This document shows positions 1 to 10,942 of a stretch of DNA of 64,000 bases, piece after piece. The stretch is taken from assembly GCA_029204225.1 (NCBI GenBank), contig CM055097.1, positions 7,213,676 to 7,277,675 on the forward strand, read 5' to 3'. How positions within the stretch are numbered: position 1 is the first letter of the stretch; the number at the start of each line of letters is the position of its first letter. Source of the stretch: Diphasiastrum complanatum (Eukaryota; Streptophyta; Lycopodiopsida; Lycopodiales; Lycopodiaceae). The notes under the pieces were generated by a model. It had not been told where the DNA came from, searched no databases, and saw nothing but the letters and a program-made list of their open reading frames with translations. A program made the position numbers and the translations under genes.

Positions 1-1300
1 TAGTGAGCTGATCGAGTCGAGTGCAAAGCGTTGCATACATTAGTGAGTCGATAATGGAATGAAATGGGTACTGCTTCATTTTCTCCTTTTTTGTTGCAGT
101 TTGAGGACATTGTTCAATTGACAGTTTCAGACTAAGGTTGAGTGGAAAGAGACTCGATTTGCAGTTGGTCATTCTATATTTTTACAGCACATTAGTAAGA
201 TATCATTGTTGACTGATGTAGATCTGTTTGCTGGATCGATTTCGATGAATTTGAATTCTGAGACAGTAATGGGATAAACCCATATCAGTCATCTTGTATT
301 TTTGAGCTAGCATGCATTTTGCATCCTTCAAGAAATTCAGATTGTTACTAGACAGTAACGTGTCATTTACATATAAAGTGATGTTTATGAAGGAGGTCGA
401 AACAGACTTGAAATAGACATTCGAGTCGGTTGAGTTTGGAATAAAACCATTCTCGATTAGAAATGTATTTATTATTTGAAACTAGACTCTTGGTGACTGT
501 TTCAGACCATACGACGCCTTGTGGATTTTTCAAACAAGATGCCCCTTACCCGTGAGCTCATATCCCTCTGGTTGTGACATGTAGATCTCCTCTTTAATAG
601 TCTCATTCAAAAAGGTTGTTTGGACGTCCATTTGGTGGACTTCAAAATCGATTGCAGCTCATAGGAAAATAATAATTGGATTGAAGTATATCTGACAACA
701 GGACTGAAATTTTTTGAATAATCTAGATTTGTAATATGTGAGAACCCTTTGGCGATCAATCTAGCCTTGTATCGATTTAATTTTTCTTAAACATCATACT
801 TCGCGTCGAATATCCATTTGCATGGAACCGAATTTCGATCCTTAGGCAACTCCATTATTGTCCATGTCTGATTCTCAACTAGAAAATCGAATTCTGTGTC
901 CATGGCAGCTTTCCAATGATCAACATTTTGGGTTGACATTGCCTCTGATACCGTGCATGGTTCTTGCACAAAATAGCAGGTTGGATCATCTATAAATTGG
1001 GATGGAGGTTGTCTGGATCGATTCACTCTTCTAGGTTTAATTTCGATCCTCTAATGTGATTCGACTTGTTGAAAATTTGACTCATTGTCCGAGTTTGAAT
1101 CAATTTTTTGACGCTCGATCTTGAGCTCAAAATTGGTCTCGACTCTGAGATCAAAATTTGATGGAGCCTTCCCCTTGTGGTCGAAAAACTGATATTCCAC
1201 AAATATGACGTCTCTACTTGTGAACAATTTTGGTGTTGTTGGCTGATTCTGTCGAATCCCCAAGATACTCGGACATAGCAACTCAAGAGCACCTCTCACC
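1..1300 (-). mobile_element. Decayed Copia retrotransposon, integrase tail and reverse transcriptase
   Basis: Read on the minus strand, this is a Ty1/Copia pol fragment. From 1299 down to about 1050 there is an integrase C-terminal stretch with the family signature SRDVIFVEYQF. From 1026 to 787 comes the start of the RT domain (WKAAMDTEFDFLVENQTW, then PCKWIF). From about 660 to 500 the RT core follows in broken frames, with EVHQMDVQTTFLNETIKEEI and SYGLKQSPR. Near 390 the catalytic YVDD appears as YVND, a mutated active site. Several stops and frameshifts interrupt it, so it cannot be functional. No LTR is recognised on either side, and the RT continues to the left edge of the window. Family assignment is firm; element boundaries are not known. 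Confidence 0.85.
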
Positions 1301-2684
1301 TTAGACCGAGGAGGTCTCTGAGAAGACGAGACTAATGAAGACTGATAGCCGAGTATGAGAGCCGAGGAATACTAGTTAGTAATGACAAGTAAGAACTGTG
1401 TAAGCCTCATGGTGAATCTCGGAAGATGGAATGACCATGTAGGAACTAGTATTTCTAGGCAAATGTAATAAATGCAAGAAGACCCCTCTTAAAGAAAGTA
1501 GAGTGAGACACCTTTTGATGGTGACCTCTAGTGGAGAGAATTATTCCACTTGTAATTTATGAAATGTGGAAATTCCACTAGGATGCCACCTAAGTAGCTC
1601 TCTTGCTTATTTAAAAGACTCCCTCTTTGTGAAGAAGAGCTTTTTTGTGATTTGTATCAACTCCATGCTGAAATGAGAAGAGCCTTCACGAGTTTGGTGC
1701 AACCATTGAGCTCCTTGATCATGCTTGTTTCTTGAGTGATGCATTTATGATCTTGCCCTTCCCTCTTTTGTGTGTGGTTGTGGACTGTAGAGTGGATTAG
1801 ATTTGCTGCTTTTGTAGAGTGGATTAGCTTTCTTGCTTTCTTGTGGATTAATGTAGAAACCAGCATTCAGGTAAACTAAATAGGCTGGATCTGTGGTGTG
1901 ATTCTTGCATATCTCCATACAATCTAGTTTTTGATGTTCTTGGGATGTCCAAGAATCAATAGACTGGTTGGTTTCTTGATTCTTGGACTTCTAACATGCT
2001 ATAGTTTAGTTATTGTTTCTTGTTTATTAGTTTATGCAAATGTAGCTCAGTTCAGTGTAGTGTAGGCTCTGATTTCAATCCGTTTTTAGAGTAAGTAGTA
2101 GTAGAAACTACTGAATCTTCATTGGTTTACATGATGATTTGTGAATGAGCGTTCTAGGCTTGCATCTATGTAGAATGTAAGTGCGTTCAAGAGTGACATC
2201 CCTGAGTAGTCCTCTGACAGGCAGGACAAAGAAATATACTACAACGAAACTTTGTCTCTTCTTCCTGGGTTGGCATCGTAAAATTAAAAAACTATCTAAC
2301 GAATGTCATGAAGTCTGATAACAGGCAAAAACAGTTCCGAAGAAGAGGCAAGAAAGAATTGTAGAAACAACAGGTCCTCTGAAGCAGAGGATCTGTCAAC
2401 ATTTGGCACCATTGCTACTTGAACTCCACCGCATTCTACATACGGAAGAACCACAACCTTGTCCACGTTCAGATCCCTGCAACAACATTCCAAATCTTTA
2501 AACAAATCTGAGTTCCTACACACTTTCCAAAGCTACATCGTTGGCTACATCATTACCCAAATCCACGAGCTGTTAGCCTTTCCAATCACTTGTAAACAAA
2601 TACTCTAACAAACCTGGGTTGCTTTCACCATAGGCTCACACTCGTCATGCTTGAAATCTCAGCCAGAGCCAGAGCCATCTCTCA
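1301..2684. other. Unassigned intergenic DNA
   Basis: No gene is recognised. The stretch at 1500-1650 has LTR-like composition (a TATTTAAAAG box near 1609), but no second copy is present. A 14-base motif GTAGAGTGGATTAG occurs at about 1787 and again about 28 bases later. A 75-codon minus-strand ORF near 2296-2523 has no feature that I recognise. Confidence 0.4.
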
Positions 2685-2922
2685 GATCTCGACCGACACC
2701 CATCAGTGAGATCTCGACCGATGCGCTACAGTCTAATCTCAACCGACGGTCATCTACCAATCTCGACCGACGGTGATCTATTGCAATCTCGACCGACGCA
2801 TTGCATCAAATCTCAACCGACGCATTGCATCAAATCTCAACCGACGCATTGCATCAGATCTCCATCAACGACATTGCATCAGATCTCAACCGATGCACTG
2901 CTTCAAATCTGAACCGACGCAA
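2685..2922 (+). repeat. 24-25 bp tandem repeat, about 10 units
   Basis: About ten head-to-tail copies of a unit of 24-25 bases with the core ATCTCRACCGACGCATTGCA. The central three units are almost identical and the outer ones diverge. The array reads open on the plus strand as a repeating HQISTDAL peptide, which I take as a by-product of the repeat and not as a protein. It lies just upstream of Helitron-like ends and may be cargo of such an element. Confidence 0.85.
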
Positions 2923-3635
2923 TCCTATATGTCCTAGACAAAAGCAGTTCCTTACCACTTCCACACATCGCATTCGCCCATCGCAGCCGCATCAAACCGT
3001 AATCAGACTCCTTATGACTACCCTCGACCACACTCACCGCAACACACGGACTCCACCTCCACCCGTCCTAACCGCTTACACCCAAAGCACACCACCCCCC
3101 ACAACATTCCATCGCAAACACTCGCAAACAGACCACCTCCACCTCCATCCATTTCCGTCCCATTACACTGCATTCACCCTACAATGCACCCTAGTATCAC
3201 CGCAGCTGATCGCATTACCACCTCAACAACAGCCTTACAACCGCATTAGTCCGCATCCATCCGTAATCACACTGCAACAGCATACCATTGCAACCTGCAT
3301 TCCATCGTCTTGGCTGCCTTCCATCGTTGCAAGGACATTACCACTGCAGTTGACCGTATCCCCACCGCAACAGCCGCTTTCCATTCGTTCACCATACAAA
3401 CCGTAATCCATAGCAACTCGCCCTTGAACGGTCTCGTCGTTTTTTATCGCACTTCACCTTGAACAGTCACTCTCTCTCACTTATGAACCGTAATCTCACT
3501 GTAAGGACCGCATAAGAACCGCCGCGTAAGGACCGCAAGGCCGCATAGGGACCACCGCCACCTTGATCGGAAAGTCAGCGTCCGTCAACGACATACTGAA
3601 TTTCCAAATCATCGGCCGCCACCTAGATCGGCTAC
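2923..3635 (+). repeat. CCGCA-rich low-complexity region with a partial duplication
   Basis: The plus strand is rich in C and A, with frequent CCGCA/CCGCATT words. The 201-codon plus-strand ORF over 2801-3406 is mostly His, Thr, Pro, Ser and Gln and reads as compositional. Near the right end a unit of about 85 bases is repeated: CCGCCACCTTGATCGG followed by CCGTCAACGAC at about 3556-3594, and CCGCCACCTAGATCGG followed by CCGTCAACGAC at about 3616-3652. No host gene is supported here. Confidence 0.5.
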
Positions 3636-3640
3636 CATTG

Positions 3641-3860
3641 GCCGTCAACGACGGGCACTCTTTACTAGTATATAGTATAAAACTATTTTAGAGAGAGAAT
3701 GTGTGACGTGCAGTAAAAAATGTCACGCTTTGCCCGCAAAAAAGGCCACCCATTTGCAAAGAAAAACTAAATAGACTTTAAAATGATGATAAAAAAGACA
3801 CAGCCTCCAAAAATATATACACACTTACCCATTGCCCGTCATGGACGGGCACAACCAACT

Positions 3861-3863
<3 letters not shown>
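3641..3863 (+). mobile_element. Two Helitron-like 3' ends
   Basis: Two sites have the layout of a Helitron 3' terminus: a short GC-rich hairpin, about a dozen bases, then CTAGT. The first has stem CCGTC/GACGG (3642-3646 and 3650-3654) and ends at CTAGT 3665-3669. The second has a perfect 7-bp stem GCCCGTC/GACGGGC (3834-3840 and 3844-3850, loop ATG) and ends at CTAGT 3859-3863, directly before an AC microsatellite. TCTTTACTAGTATATAG at 3659 also resembles a Helitron 5' end, so this may be one short element (3659-3863) or two stacked 3' ends. No Rep/helicase gene is present. The family rule (hairpin plus CTRRT) is established; the assignment here is inference. Confidence 0.55.

Positions 3864-3894
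<31 letters not shown>
3864..3894. repeat. (AC)n microsatellite
   Basis: About 15 AC units immediately follow the CTAGT of the Helitron-like end. Confidence 0.95.
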
Positions 3895-3895
<1 letters not shown>

Positions 3896-4559
3896 CAATG
3901 ATTGTGATAAATATTCACTTATGAATGAAATAATTATTTGGATTGATTCAATATCCAACTCTTCATTCTTGACTGCTTGTTCATGATAATCATCAAAGCC
4001 ACAAATATTGTTGACGTAGAATAGTAATATTAAATTAAAAGTATGCAAACCTCAAGATGAGGACAAATTGTGTTGTGAATATGCAAATGTAAATAGTATG
4101 AATACTATCATAAATTTCGTACTAAAATATCCTATTCTACAAATCTTGATTTCTAGTTATTAATCATCAAAGTCACAAAAATGGACGTCGTATAATAAAA
4201 TAAATGAGCAAAACCTTGTGTTGAAGAAAGAAAACGTGCAAGCTTCCAAGGTAGCAAAGAGTATCATGAGAACTAAATTATCAACAACTTTCACAAAGTA
4301 ATGCTAATTTTAGGAAGTCTGTTACTTACAAAATGACTCACTTGAGGTAAGTTATTTGAAATGAACCTACTGATTGAATTGAATCTGTTACCTGACTTAG
4401 AGACTCTAAAATAGATCGAAGGAAGAAACTTAATGATTTTTTGCAATCTTTAGCCTTGCCTTGGAATTAGTAGAACTATGGTCCCATGTAATGCAATACA
4501 AAATTGGCAGAAGCCCAATCCGATGTTAAGAGGCAGAAAAGCAACCAATCGTTCAACCC

Positions 4560-4860
4560 TAAGGTAGCGGACGGTGTGTCCGAACGTGCGTCCGCGTCTG
4601 GGCGCAAAAGCGCCAGGGGTGCGTCCGGGGGTCCGGATGCGTCCACTTTTTCTAAAAAAAAAATTAGTCTTATTTAGTCTAAAATAAATTTTAAAAAATA
4701 AGGGACGTGTCCGACCCCTAATCCAGGGGTCGGACACGTCCGGGTCCGGATGCAGATGTGATTCTTGGCGGTTATCCACAAGTTCATAGATGAGGGGTCA
4801 AACACGTCTGGGTCCGGATGCAGATGTGATTCTTGGCGGTTATCCACAACTTCATGAATG
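4560..4860 (-). repeat. GTCCG-rich interspersed repeat with 68-bp tandem units
   Basis: The region is dense in GTCCG/CGGAC words. It has an inverted repeat with 15-base arms (ACGTGTCCGACCCCT at 4705-4719 and its complement at 4725-4739) and a direct tandem repeat with a 68-bp period (4725-4792 and 4793-4860; GATGCAGATGTGATTCTTGG in both). On the minus strand it reads partly open with RIRTPGRTPGAF-type peptides. A related segment, with the same GCGTCCG words and poly-T/poly-A spacers, lies at 44925-45095. It is probably a non-autonomous DNA transposon, but I could not define its ends. Confidence 0.6.
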
Positions 4861-5128
4861 AACACTAAAAAAACAGCTATGTATAGAGTTCCTATATTTA
4901 CACGAAACATGCTTGCAGATAGAAATATCTAGTCAGTGCCTAATTTATCATAAATACACCACCAAAATATAATATAAAATGAAGACCAGAGGTATGGTTG
5001 AAAATTGAAGCATGTTATATATAACCGGATCGCCTAATCATTGATAATGTGGTCTCCATGCTAAGGTGATACAAAAGGACCGTAATCACACTAATCAACA
5101 TAAGAGAGACAAGACCCTTGAGACCGGT

Positions 5129-5184
5129 TTGGCTCCATAGTCTCTCCTATTGTGTTCTCCTATCCTCATCTTAGAGGCAATCCT
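5129..5184 (+). repeat. LTR fragment, inverted copy of 7442-7497
   Basis: About 56 bases (GGCTCCATAGTCTCTCCTAT and on) match the complement of the start of the LTR at 7428-7898, with a few differences. The match stops at both ends, so this is a broken LTR piece in the opposite orientation. Confidence 0.75.
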
Positions 5185-7414
5185 ATTGGGTTTTACAAAA
5201 TCAGTTTTTTTAATTCCTACAATTTTTTAAAAAAAATTGGAAAAATTGAGTGGTCTGGCATTACTCCATCAATATTGACAAAAACTAACCAACTCAGAAT
5301 ATGAAATTTCATGAATGGAAATCCTACCAATAGGATTTCAGAACTCTTAAACTGTATCCAAACAAGATTCCATTGATCGGATAAAGAATTCTGTCATCCT
5401 TCATTTTATCTGGCCATTTCATATTGTTTGATGATTTTAAATTCAATTTTGACGAGTATCTTGCTAAACGTTAACTTGATCCATTTCCAACGATCAATAT
5501 CGATTTGAAATATTCCAAACAAGTAACAGATTTCAAACTTTAACCCAAGTTCGGAATTCAACAGAAAAGGAAAAATTCAATTTTAACAATCTGGAAAGAA
5601 CTTCGCTTCCAAAGTTTAGTTACCACCAAACATAGTTCCAAAAAAATTAAATTTTCTTTGACCGGGTACTATTTTGGAAAAGTAGCTCATGAGGACCGAA
5701 ATAATTTGCCGTCATCCTAAATCTATGAATCAAATCCATAGACGAACTGTTAGGATAGCAAAAAATCTCCCTACACCATTTTCACTGATGATTCTATGAT
5801 TCTATGATCAATAATCCTATGATTCACTGCTGGTTTAGGCAGATTATTACATAAATTTCCTTTTGAACCCATTATTGCATGCCAATAGACAAAATGGAGT
5901 TTCTCAAGAACCATAAAACTAAAAAATCACATGCAAGGCCAAACTTGACTTATTAAGTTTTTGAATATGGTTGCCATTAGCCCTAAGGGTTTCACCACGA
6001 TGCATCTGGGCCGCCACAGTTCATTCACAAAGTGTCAGCCGCATCCTCATCAATAGAGAGAGAGCGTTTCCATAGCTGGATCGCGAGGAGACAGGACAGG
6101 AACAGTGTCAATCCTCTTCCACGGCTCACATCGAACTCCACTCATTCATTCTGCCAAGGGGAAGCGCAACAGCCCCTTCTTCACCAACGTTTTTCACAAG
6201 ACAAGCCTGTGGTGGATTCCACAACCAGCCACCCCTCTTCAAGTCCGAGCTCAACATCACGCTGATACAGCGCTAAGCAGAGGCTTCAAAGATGCTTCCG
6301 ACATTTATCCCTCAATTGCACCTTTACTAGGAATATTCCTCTCATTCCAGATCGCAGTTATTGGTAAAATGGATATATCTTACATCTGTCCTCCCTTTTG
6401 AACTGTTTCAAACTCAAAGAGAAGGGTAATAGGATTTCACTTTTGTCATGCGAAAACTTATAGATGAAGAAGAGCTCAATCCTCATTGGTTTTCTACTTT
6501 GTTCTCAGGTCTTCCAGATGGAAATACACAAAATGGAAAGCAAGAGCGATTTGGGACTGCTAACAGGGTTATCTCCCTGCCCTCAGCAAGTAAAAATAAA
6601 CATTACTTCCAGTCCAATAGCAATTGAGACCGGATTTACTGTCCATCCTCATTATTGCTACCTCTGTGAACTGAAGAATAGAATGGTCTGGAGTTTAACA
6701 TCACTTCCATGCTTACGATGGAAAAAATCATAGCCATCAGATCACGAGTTGACACCAGTCACAGGTACAACTCCCTTCTTGCTACAACCGGATCTGCATG
6801 CTCCCTATTCCAGTCATTCACAAACAAAACTACTTTCCATAACTTAAAAAGTTCAATCACCCAGAAAGTACAACTGTCAACGATTTTTCAAGGAACTGAA
6901 AATCATACTTAGCAAGCCTTTGCTTAAACAACATACCATTTAAAGAGTTGTATAACAGCAGTTCCCAGCAATAATCCTTTGCATACATCATTGGAGGATT
7001 AATTTCCTCAGCATGCAAATAGAAGAACCATGGTTACTAGTTTCTAGTAGTTTGTTTTACGGGATAAATTGAACACACACAATCTATCAACAAATATAAC
7101 TAGTTTTGCTTTTTATTACTCTTTACTGGATTCATCACACAAATCATATTACATCAATCGAAATCCTCCCAAGGTTCTACAAAAAAAAATCAGAAGTGAA
7201 TCACTCCAATTAGAGGCAATATTAACAAAAAGATAACCTAGTGGAAGTGCACTCTACCACTCCTCTTGGCAACATGCTTCAAACCAGAATTAGAAGATCC
7301 AAAACTCAATTTTTCCCTTGAGAGTTCTGCATACCAATCTGGGATATAACTCCATGTGCTTTCAATCCAACGTAGAGCTTGCTTCCAACCTATTCAAGAT
7401 CGCATCTTAGCCGG
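5185..7414. other. Unassigned DNA left of a primer-binding site
   Basis: This would be the interior of the minus-strand LTR element whose primer-binding site is at 7415-7426, but no gag or pol is recognisable. Plus-strand ORFs of 77-98 codons at 6032-6401 and of 89 codons at 6464-6733 show no known motif. I see no reliable gene. Confidence 0.4.
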
Positions 7415-7898
7415 GCTCTGATACCAATGTAGAGACCCTAGAGGATTGCTCCTAAGATGAGGATAGAGAACACAATAAGAGAGACTATGGAGCTAAACCG
7501 CCCAACCAATCGTAGATCAAAACTGGATCTAGCCCCCAAGCCATGCCATGTGAAGCAAGAAAAGAAGAGAGAAACTGGTGACCCAAACCCAATATGTCGA
7601 CGGGAGAATTCCTACCTTATTATATAGAGAGTAGAGTCATGTGCATGAAACCATGCAACCCCCATGCAGGTCAACTATAAATAGATCACATCTCTTCATG
7701 CGGTCCTCCTTCCTATATCCGTCACACAAGCATGCAATACTCCATATGTCTCAATTAGAGTGTCTGGGTCCTGTAATTAGTCACAAACAGGCCTTGAGAT
7801 GGAATTAAATCATGGCGTGACCAATAATCTCGAGTACTGGAGGGTCGGTCTACCATATTAGGACTATTCCAGGTCCTTAACCGAATATGGCCATAACA
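7415..7898 (-). mobile_element. 5' LTR and primer-binding site of a Gypsy-type element (minus)
   Basis: On the minus strand an LTR runs from TGTTATGG (7898) to GGTCTCTACA (7428) and is followed by TGGTATCAGAGC (7426-7415), the standard plant primer-binding site for initiator tRNA-Met. Its layout matches, at low identity, the 484-bp LTRs at 30159 and 34185. Shared stretches include the CCCAACCAA block, the CCAATATGT block and the terminal CATAACA. It is therefore an older member of the same family. No partner LTR in the same orientation is in the window. Confidence 0.75.
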
Positions 7899-7961
7899 GA
7901 AAGGCCTGCACCTTACACATACAAATGTCCACAACCTTGATAGGATACATGAGAGGGTGGT

Positions 7962-8567
7962 TTTTACAAGTAGAGGTGAGGACGACCTCCAAATCCAAAG
8001 TAGAGCCTCCAAACGTCCTCCAAGCAACCTGCAAGCTTCAAGATGCTCCCCAACTCTAAGCTAGGATGTCTCCACCTGCAAGTAAGGATCTGCAAGCCTC
8101 CAAGGATCTCTCCTCCACCTGTGTCCCTGCTCTTTAAACACAAAAATAGATAACAAGCTGGCCTCAGGTATTCACCACTCAACCATAGCTAGATCCAAGC
8201 TCCAAGGAAGACCTATCTAGCACCCCCTTGCTAACCATAAACAAATTACAAGCATACCACAACACTCCATAGCATTCTCAAGATCCAAACCCTACTTATG
8301 TCCCATTCCATAAGCAAGATCCAAACCTCAAGCATACTACCACAAGAAAGCACTCTACACACTAGTAGCAACACTAGAGCATAAGCAAAGCAAACAAGAG
8401 AGATCTCCCCCTCCGAATGGGCGCCCTACTACCCTCATATAGATGGCCCATGGACAATGCACTATGGAGTTTCATGTTCGTCCAATGAGAGAGAGAGAAG
8501 CCTAGGGGAGTTAAAGAATCTCCAAGAGCCTCCATAGGCTTATGGAAGGTCAAGAGACTCCTTCCAT
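7962..8567 (-). repeat. 3' LTR of the Gypsy element
   Basis: 606 bases that repeat 14056-14667 in the same orientation. The sequences diverge abruptly after CTTCCAT at the inner end. The pol reading frame runs into this LTR. Confidence 0.93.
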
Positions 8568-8772
8568 CCAGGGTCTCCCCAACCCCCAACGAGGGTTTCA
8601 ACTTACTAACGTGGAAAACATGATGAATTTCAACGTTAGCTGGAAGGTCTAGTTTGTATGCGACCTTGTTTATCACTTGGATAACCTTAAAAAGACCGCA
8701 ATACCTAGGCGCCAACTTTGCACACTTAATAGTTTTCAAGCCCCTAGAGTGACTAGGGACTCTCAAAAACAC
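8374..8772 (-). pseudogene. Gypsy pol C-terminal tail
   Basis: The 132-codon minus-strand frame opens with KCAKLAPRYCGLFKVIQ, then VAYKLDLPANVEIHHVFHVS and KLKPSLG. This is the conserved region after the integrase core in plant Gypsy polyproteins (usually KLAPRYYGPFxVxxRIGxVAYKLxLPxxxxIHPVFHVSxLK). No chromodomain is visible after it, and the frame runs on into the 3' LTR. It is separated from the integrase frame by about 90 bases with stops. Confidence 0.85.
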
Positions 8773-8865
8773 CTAGTCATTGACCATAAATACCTTGTGC
8801 TTCTGAGATAGATCAGCATAGTGCCTTGCCCTGTCCTGGGCACTTCATATGCTATCTTTAGCCAA

Positions 8866-9879
8866 CTATAACATTTCTTGCATATCCGCAAGGAAATCAA
8901 CTGCGGCTTGCACCCGTAGGTTTTTCATGCCAACACTAATTGGTGATCGAGGTTGAAAACCATACATAAGCATGAAAGAGCTGAATCCGGTCGCTGAATG
9001 TTTTGCAGTTATATGCAAATTCCACCAGTGGAAGTACTGTTCCCAATCAGACTGCCGATGGCCCACATATGCTCGAAGCATATCCTCCATCGTCTGATTG
9101 GTCCTTTCCGTTTGACCGTCTGATTCCGGATGATCTGTAGAACTCAAACTTAAAGTTGTTTCCAACTTTTCAGATATTGCTTGCCAAAAATTCCCAGTGA
9201 ATTTTGGGTCACGGTCACTAACAATATCGCAAGGCAGCCCGTACAGTCGAAAAAGCTTCTCAACAAACAGTTGAGCTGGTTCTGAAGCTTTAACAGTAGT
9301 TTTCGTTGGAATAAATTGAACAAACTTTGTAAGTCTGTCAACAATGATCCAAACCAAATCGTGGCTCTTCCATGTACGTGAAAGCCCGACCACAAAATCC
9401 ATAGATATACTTTCCCACTTTCCGGTAGAAATATCTAAAGGATGTAATAGGCCACTAGCTTTTAGCCTCTCTGCTTTATTTAACTGGCACTTAGTACATT
9501 TAAGTACATAGGCCACTACCTGACTTTTCATCTTAGGCCACCAAAATTGCCTTCGAACTAAGTCAAGTGTTCTTTGTATACCCGGATGTCCTGCGCATGG
9601 ACTATCATGACACTCGTGCAAAATTTGGGCCCTTACAGTGTCATTCTCTGGTACACACACCTTTCCTTTACGAAATAAAATCATGTTTCGAATCAGGAAA
9701 TCCGTTTCAGTCTTTCCGTGATTCGAGGAATCTTGCAAACCTGAATCGACCTCCGAAAGTACTTGCTGCCAATACTTTCCAAAAAAAAGATCGGACTCAT
9801 ATAGTCCTTGAAGTGACTGAAACAACTCCGGTTCTATAACAGTAAAGCACAACTGATTAATAACTGGTAACCGACTCAA
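8866..9879 (-). pseudogene. Gypsy integrase domain
   Basis: 337 codons on the minus strand. The zinc-binding HHCC motif is visible (HECHDSPCAGHPG, then KCTKCQ) at about residues 88-132. The catalytic DDE core follows: Asp in SMDFVVGLSR, Asp in DIVSDRDPKFTGNFW, and Glu in the DGQTERTNQTMEDMLRAYV stretch. The catalytic residues are intact, so decay here is limited, but the polyprotein is broken on both sides. The N-terminal part before the zinc finger is the RNase H-integrase linker. Confidence 0.92.
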
Positions 9880-9887
9880 AACATCCG

Positions 9888-10379
9888 CTAGAGTATTTGA
9901 CTTCCTTTCCAGTAACGTATAGAAAAGTCAAAGATTTGCATCAGCTCAACCCATCTAGCCTGTCTCCCCTTTAAATTTGTGGCATCACAGAAATATCGAA
10001 GAGTCTGATGATCCGTCAAAACTTCAAATCTGGCTCCATACAAATAATGTCGCCAAATTTTCAAGGAATGAACAATTGCAAATAGTTCCTTCTCATAGGT
10101 ACAATACCTAGACTGAACAGGATTGAGTTTCTTGATTTCATAAGCCACAGGATGTCCATCCTGCATCAAAACAGCTCCAATAGCATAATCACTGGCATCG
10201 GTCCTAACCACAAAAGTCTTATTAGAATCGCCAATGATTAGTATTGGTGCCAAAGTGACACTTTTCTTAAGCAACTCAAAACAATTATTCATATCCTCCG
10301 TCCACATCATTAGTGGACTCTTAGCCCTCCGGCTTAGCTTCTTATAGCCTTTCAAGGCTTGGGTAAGGGGAAATGCCAA
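9888..10379 (-). pseudogene. Gypsy RNase H domain
   Basis: 163 codons on the minus strand with the LTR-type RNase H order: FELLKKSVTLAPIL, then VVRTDASDYAIGAVLMQDG (first catalytic Asp), YEKELFAIVHSLKIWRHYL (Glu), and FEVLTDHQTLRYF (Asp). Directly upstream on the minus strand (10380-10530) the end of RT is present in broken frame (KSFLGFVGFFRRHIPQF). It is parted from the RT frame by the Copia insert. Confidence 0.9.
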
Positions 10380-10530
10380 TCAAGCAAATTGGGGAATATG
10401 CCGACGGAAAAATCCCACAAACCCCAAGAAAGACTTGATTTTTCAAACTATGGTAAGAATAGGCCAATCAATAACCCTCTGGATACAATCAGCCTCAATC
10501 TCCACCCCCCGTTCAAAAATCTTATGAAGT

Positions 10531-10942
10531 ATAGATGATAGAAAATCAACAACAGGTTATACCTTCAATTTTGGTAGCGGCTGTTTTTCATGGTCTAGCA
10601 AGAAGCAAGATACTATTTCTCTTTCTTCCACAGAAACCGAATATAAAGCGTTGAGTTCTGCTACCCAAGAAGCTATTTGGCTACGTAAGTTGTTATGTGA
10701 GATTGGCATGAAGCAGGTAAATCCCACTGTTATTTTCTGTGACAGTCAAAGCGGAAACAATTGGCTAAAAATCCAATCTTTCACACAAGGACAAAACATA
10801 TTGAAGTAAAATATTACTTTGTGCGTGAAAAATTATAATCTGAAGACATAAATATTGTACATTGTTCTACGTTGTTACAAGTTGCTAATATATTTACAAA
10901 AGCTTTAAGTAAAGAAAAGTTTGAAACTTTTAGAGCCAGACT
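10531..10942 (+). mobile_element. Copia RNase H fragment inserted in opposite strand inside Gypsy pol
   Basis: The plus strand carries the C-terminal Copia RNase H domain: DDRKSTTGYTFNFGSG at about 10531, then SSKKQDTISLSSTETEYKAL, EAIWLRKLLCEIG, and (in shifted frame) the TKHIEVKYYFVREK and [13 protein letters not shown] stretches, ending near FRARLG at about 10940. The flanking minus-strand sequence is Gypsy RT on both sides (AKELSYL to the right, a KIFERGVEIEADCIQRVIDW stretch to the left). No Copia LTR or polypurine tract accompanies it, so it is not a whole insertion. It looks like filler DNA or a template switch between elements of two superfamilies. Confidence 0.88.

Noticed and set aside
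2685-2922. CRISPR-like array
   Set aside because: The repeats are directly adjacent with no unique spacers, and the context is a plant nuclear genome.
2801-3406. 201-codon plus-strand ORF as a protein gene
   Set aside because: It starts inside the 24-bp minisatellite and continues through CCGCA-rich DNA; its His/Thr/Pro/Gln bias follows base composition and no domain is visible.
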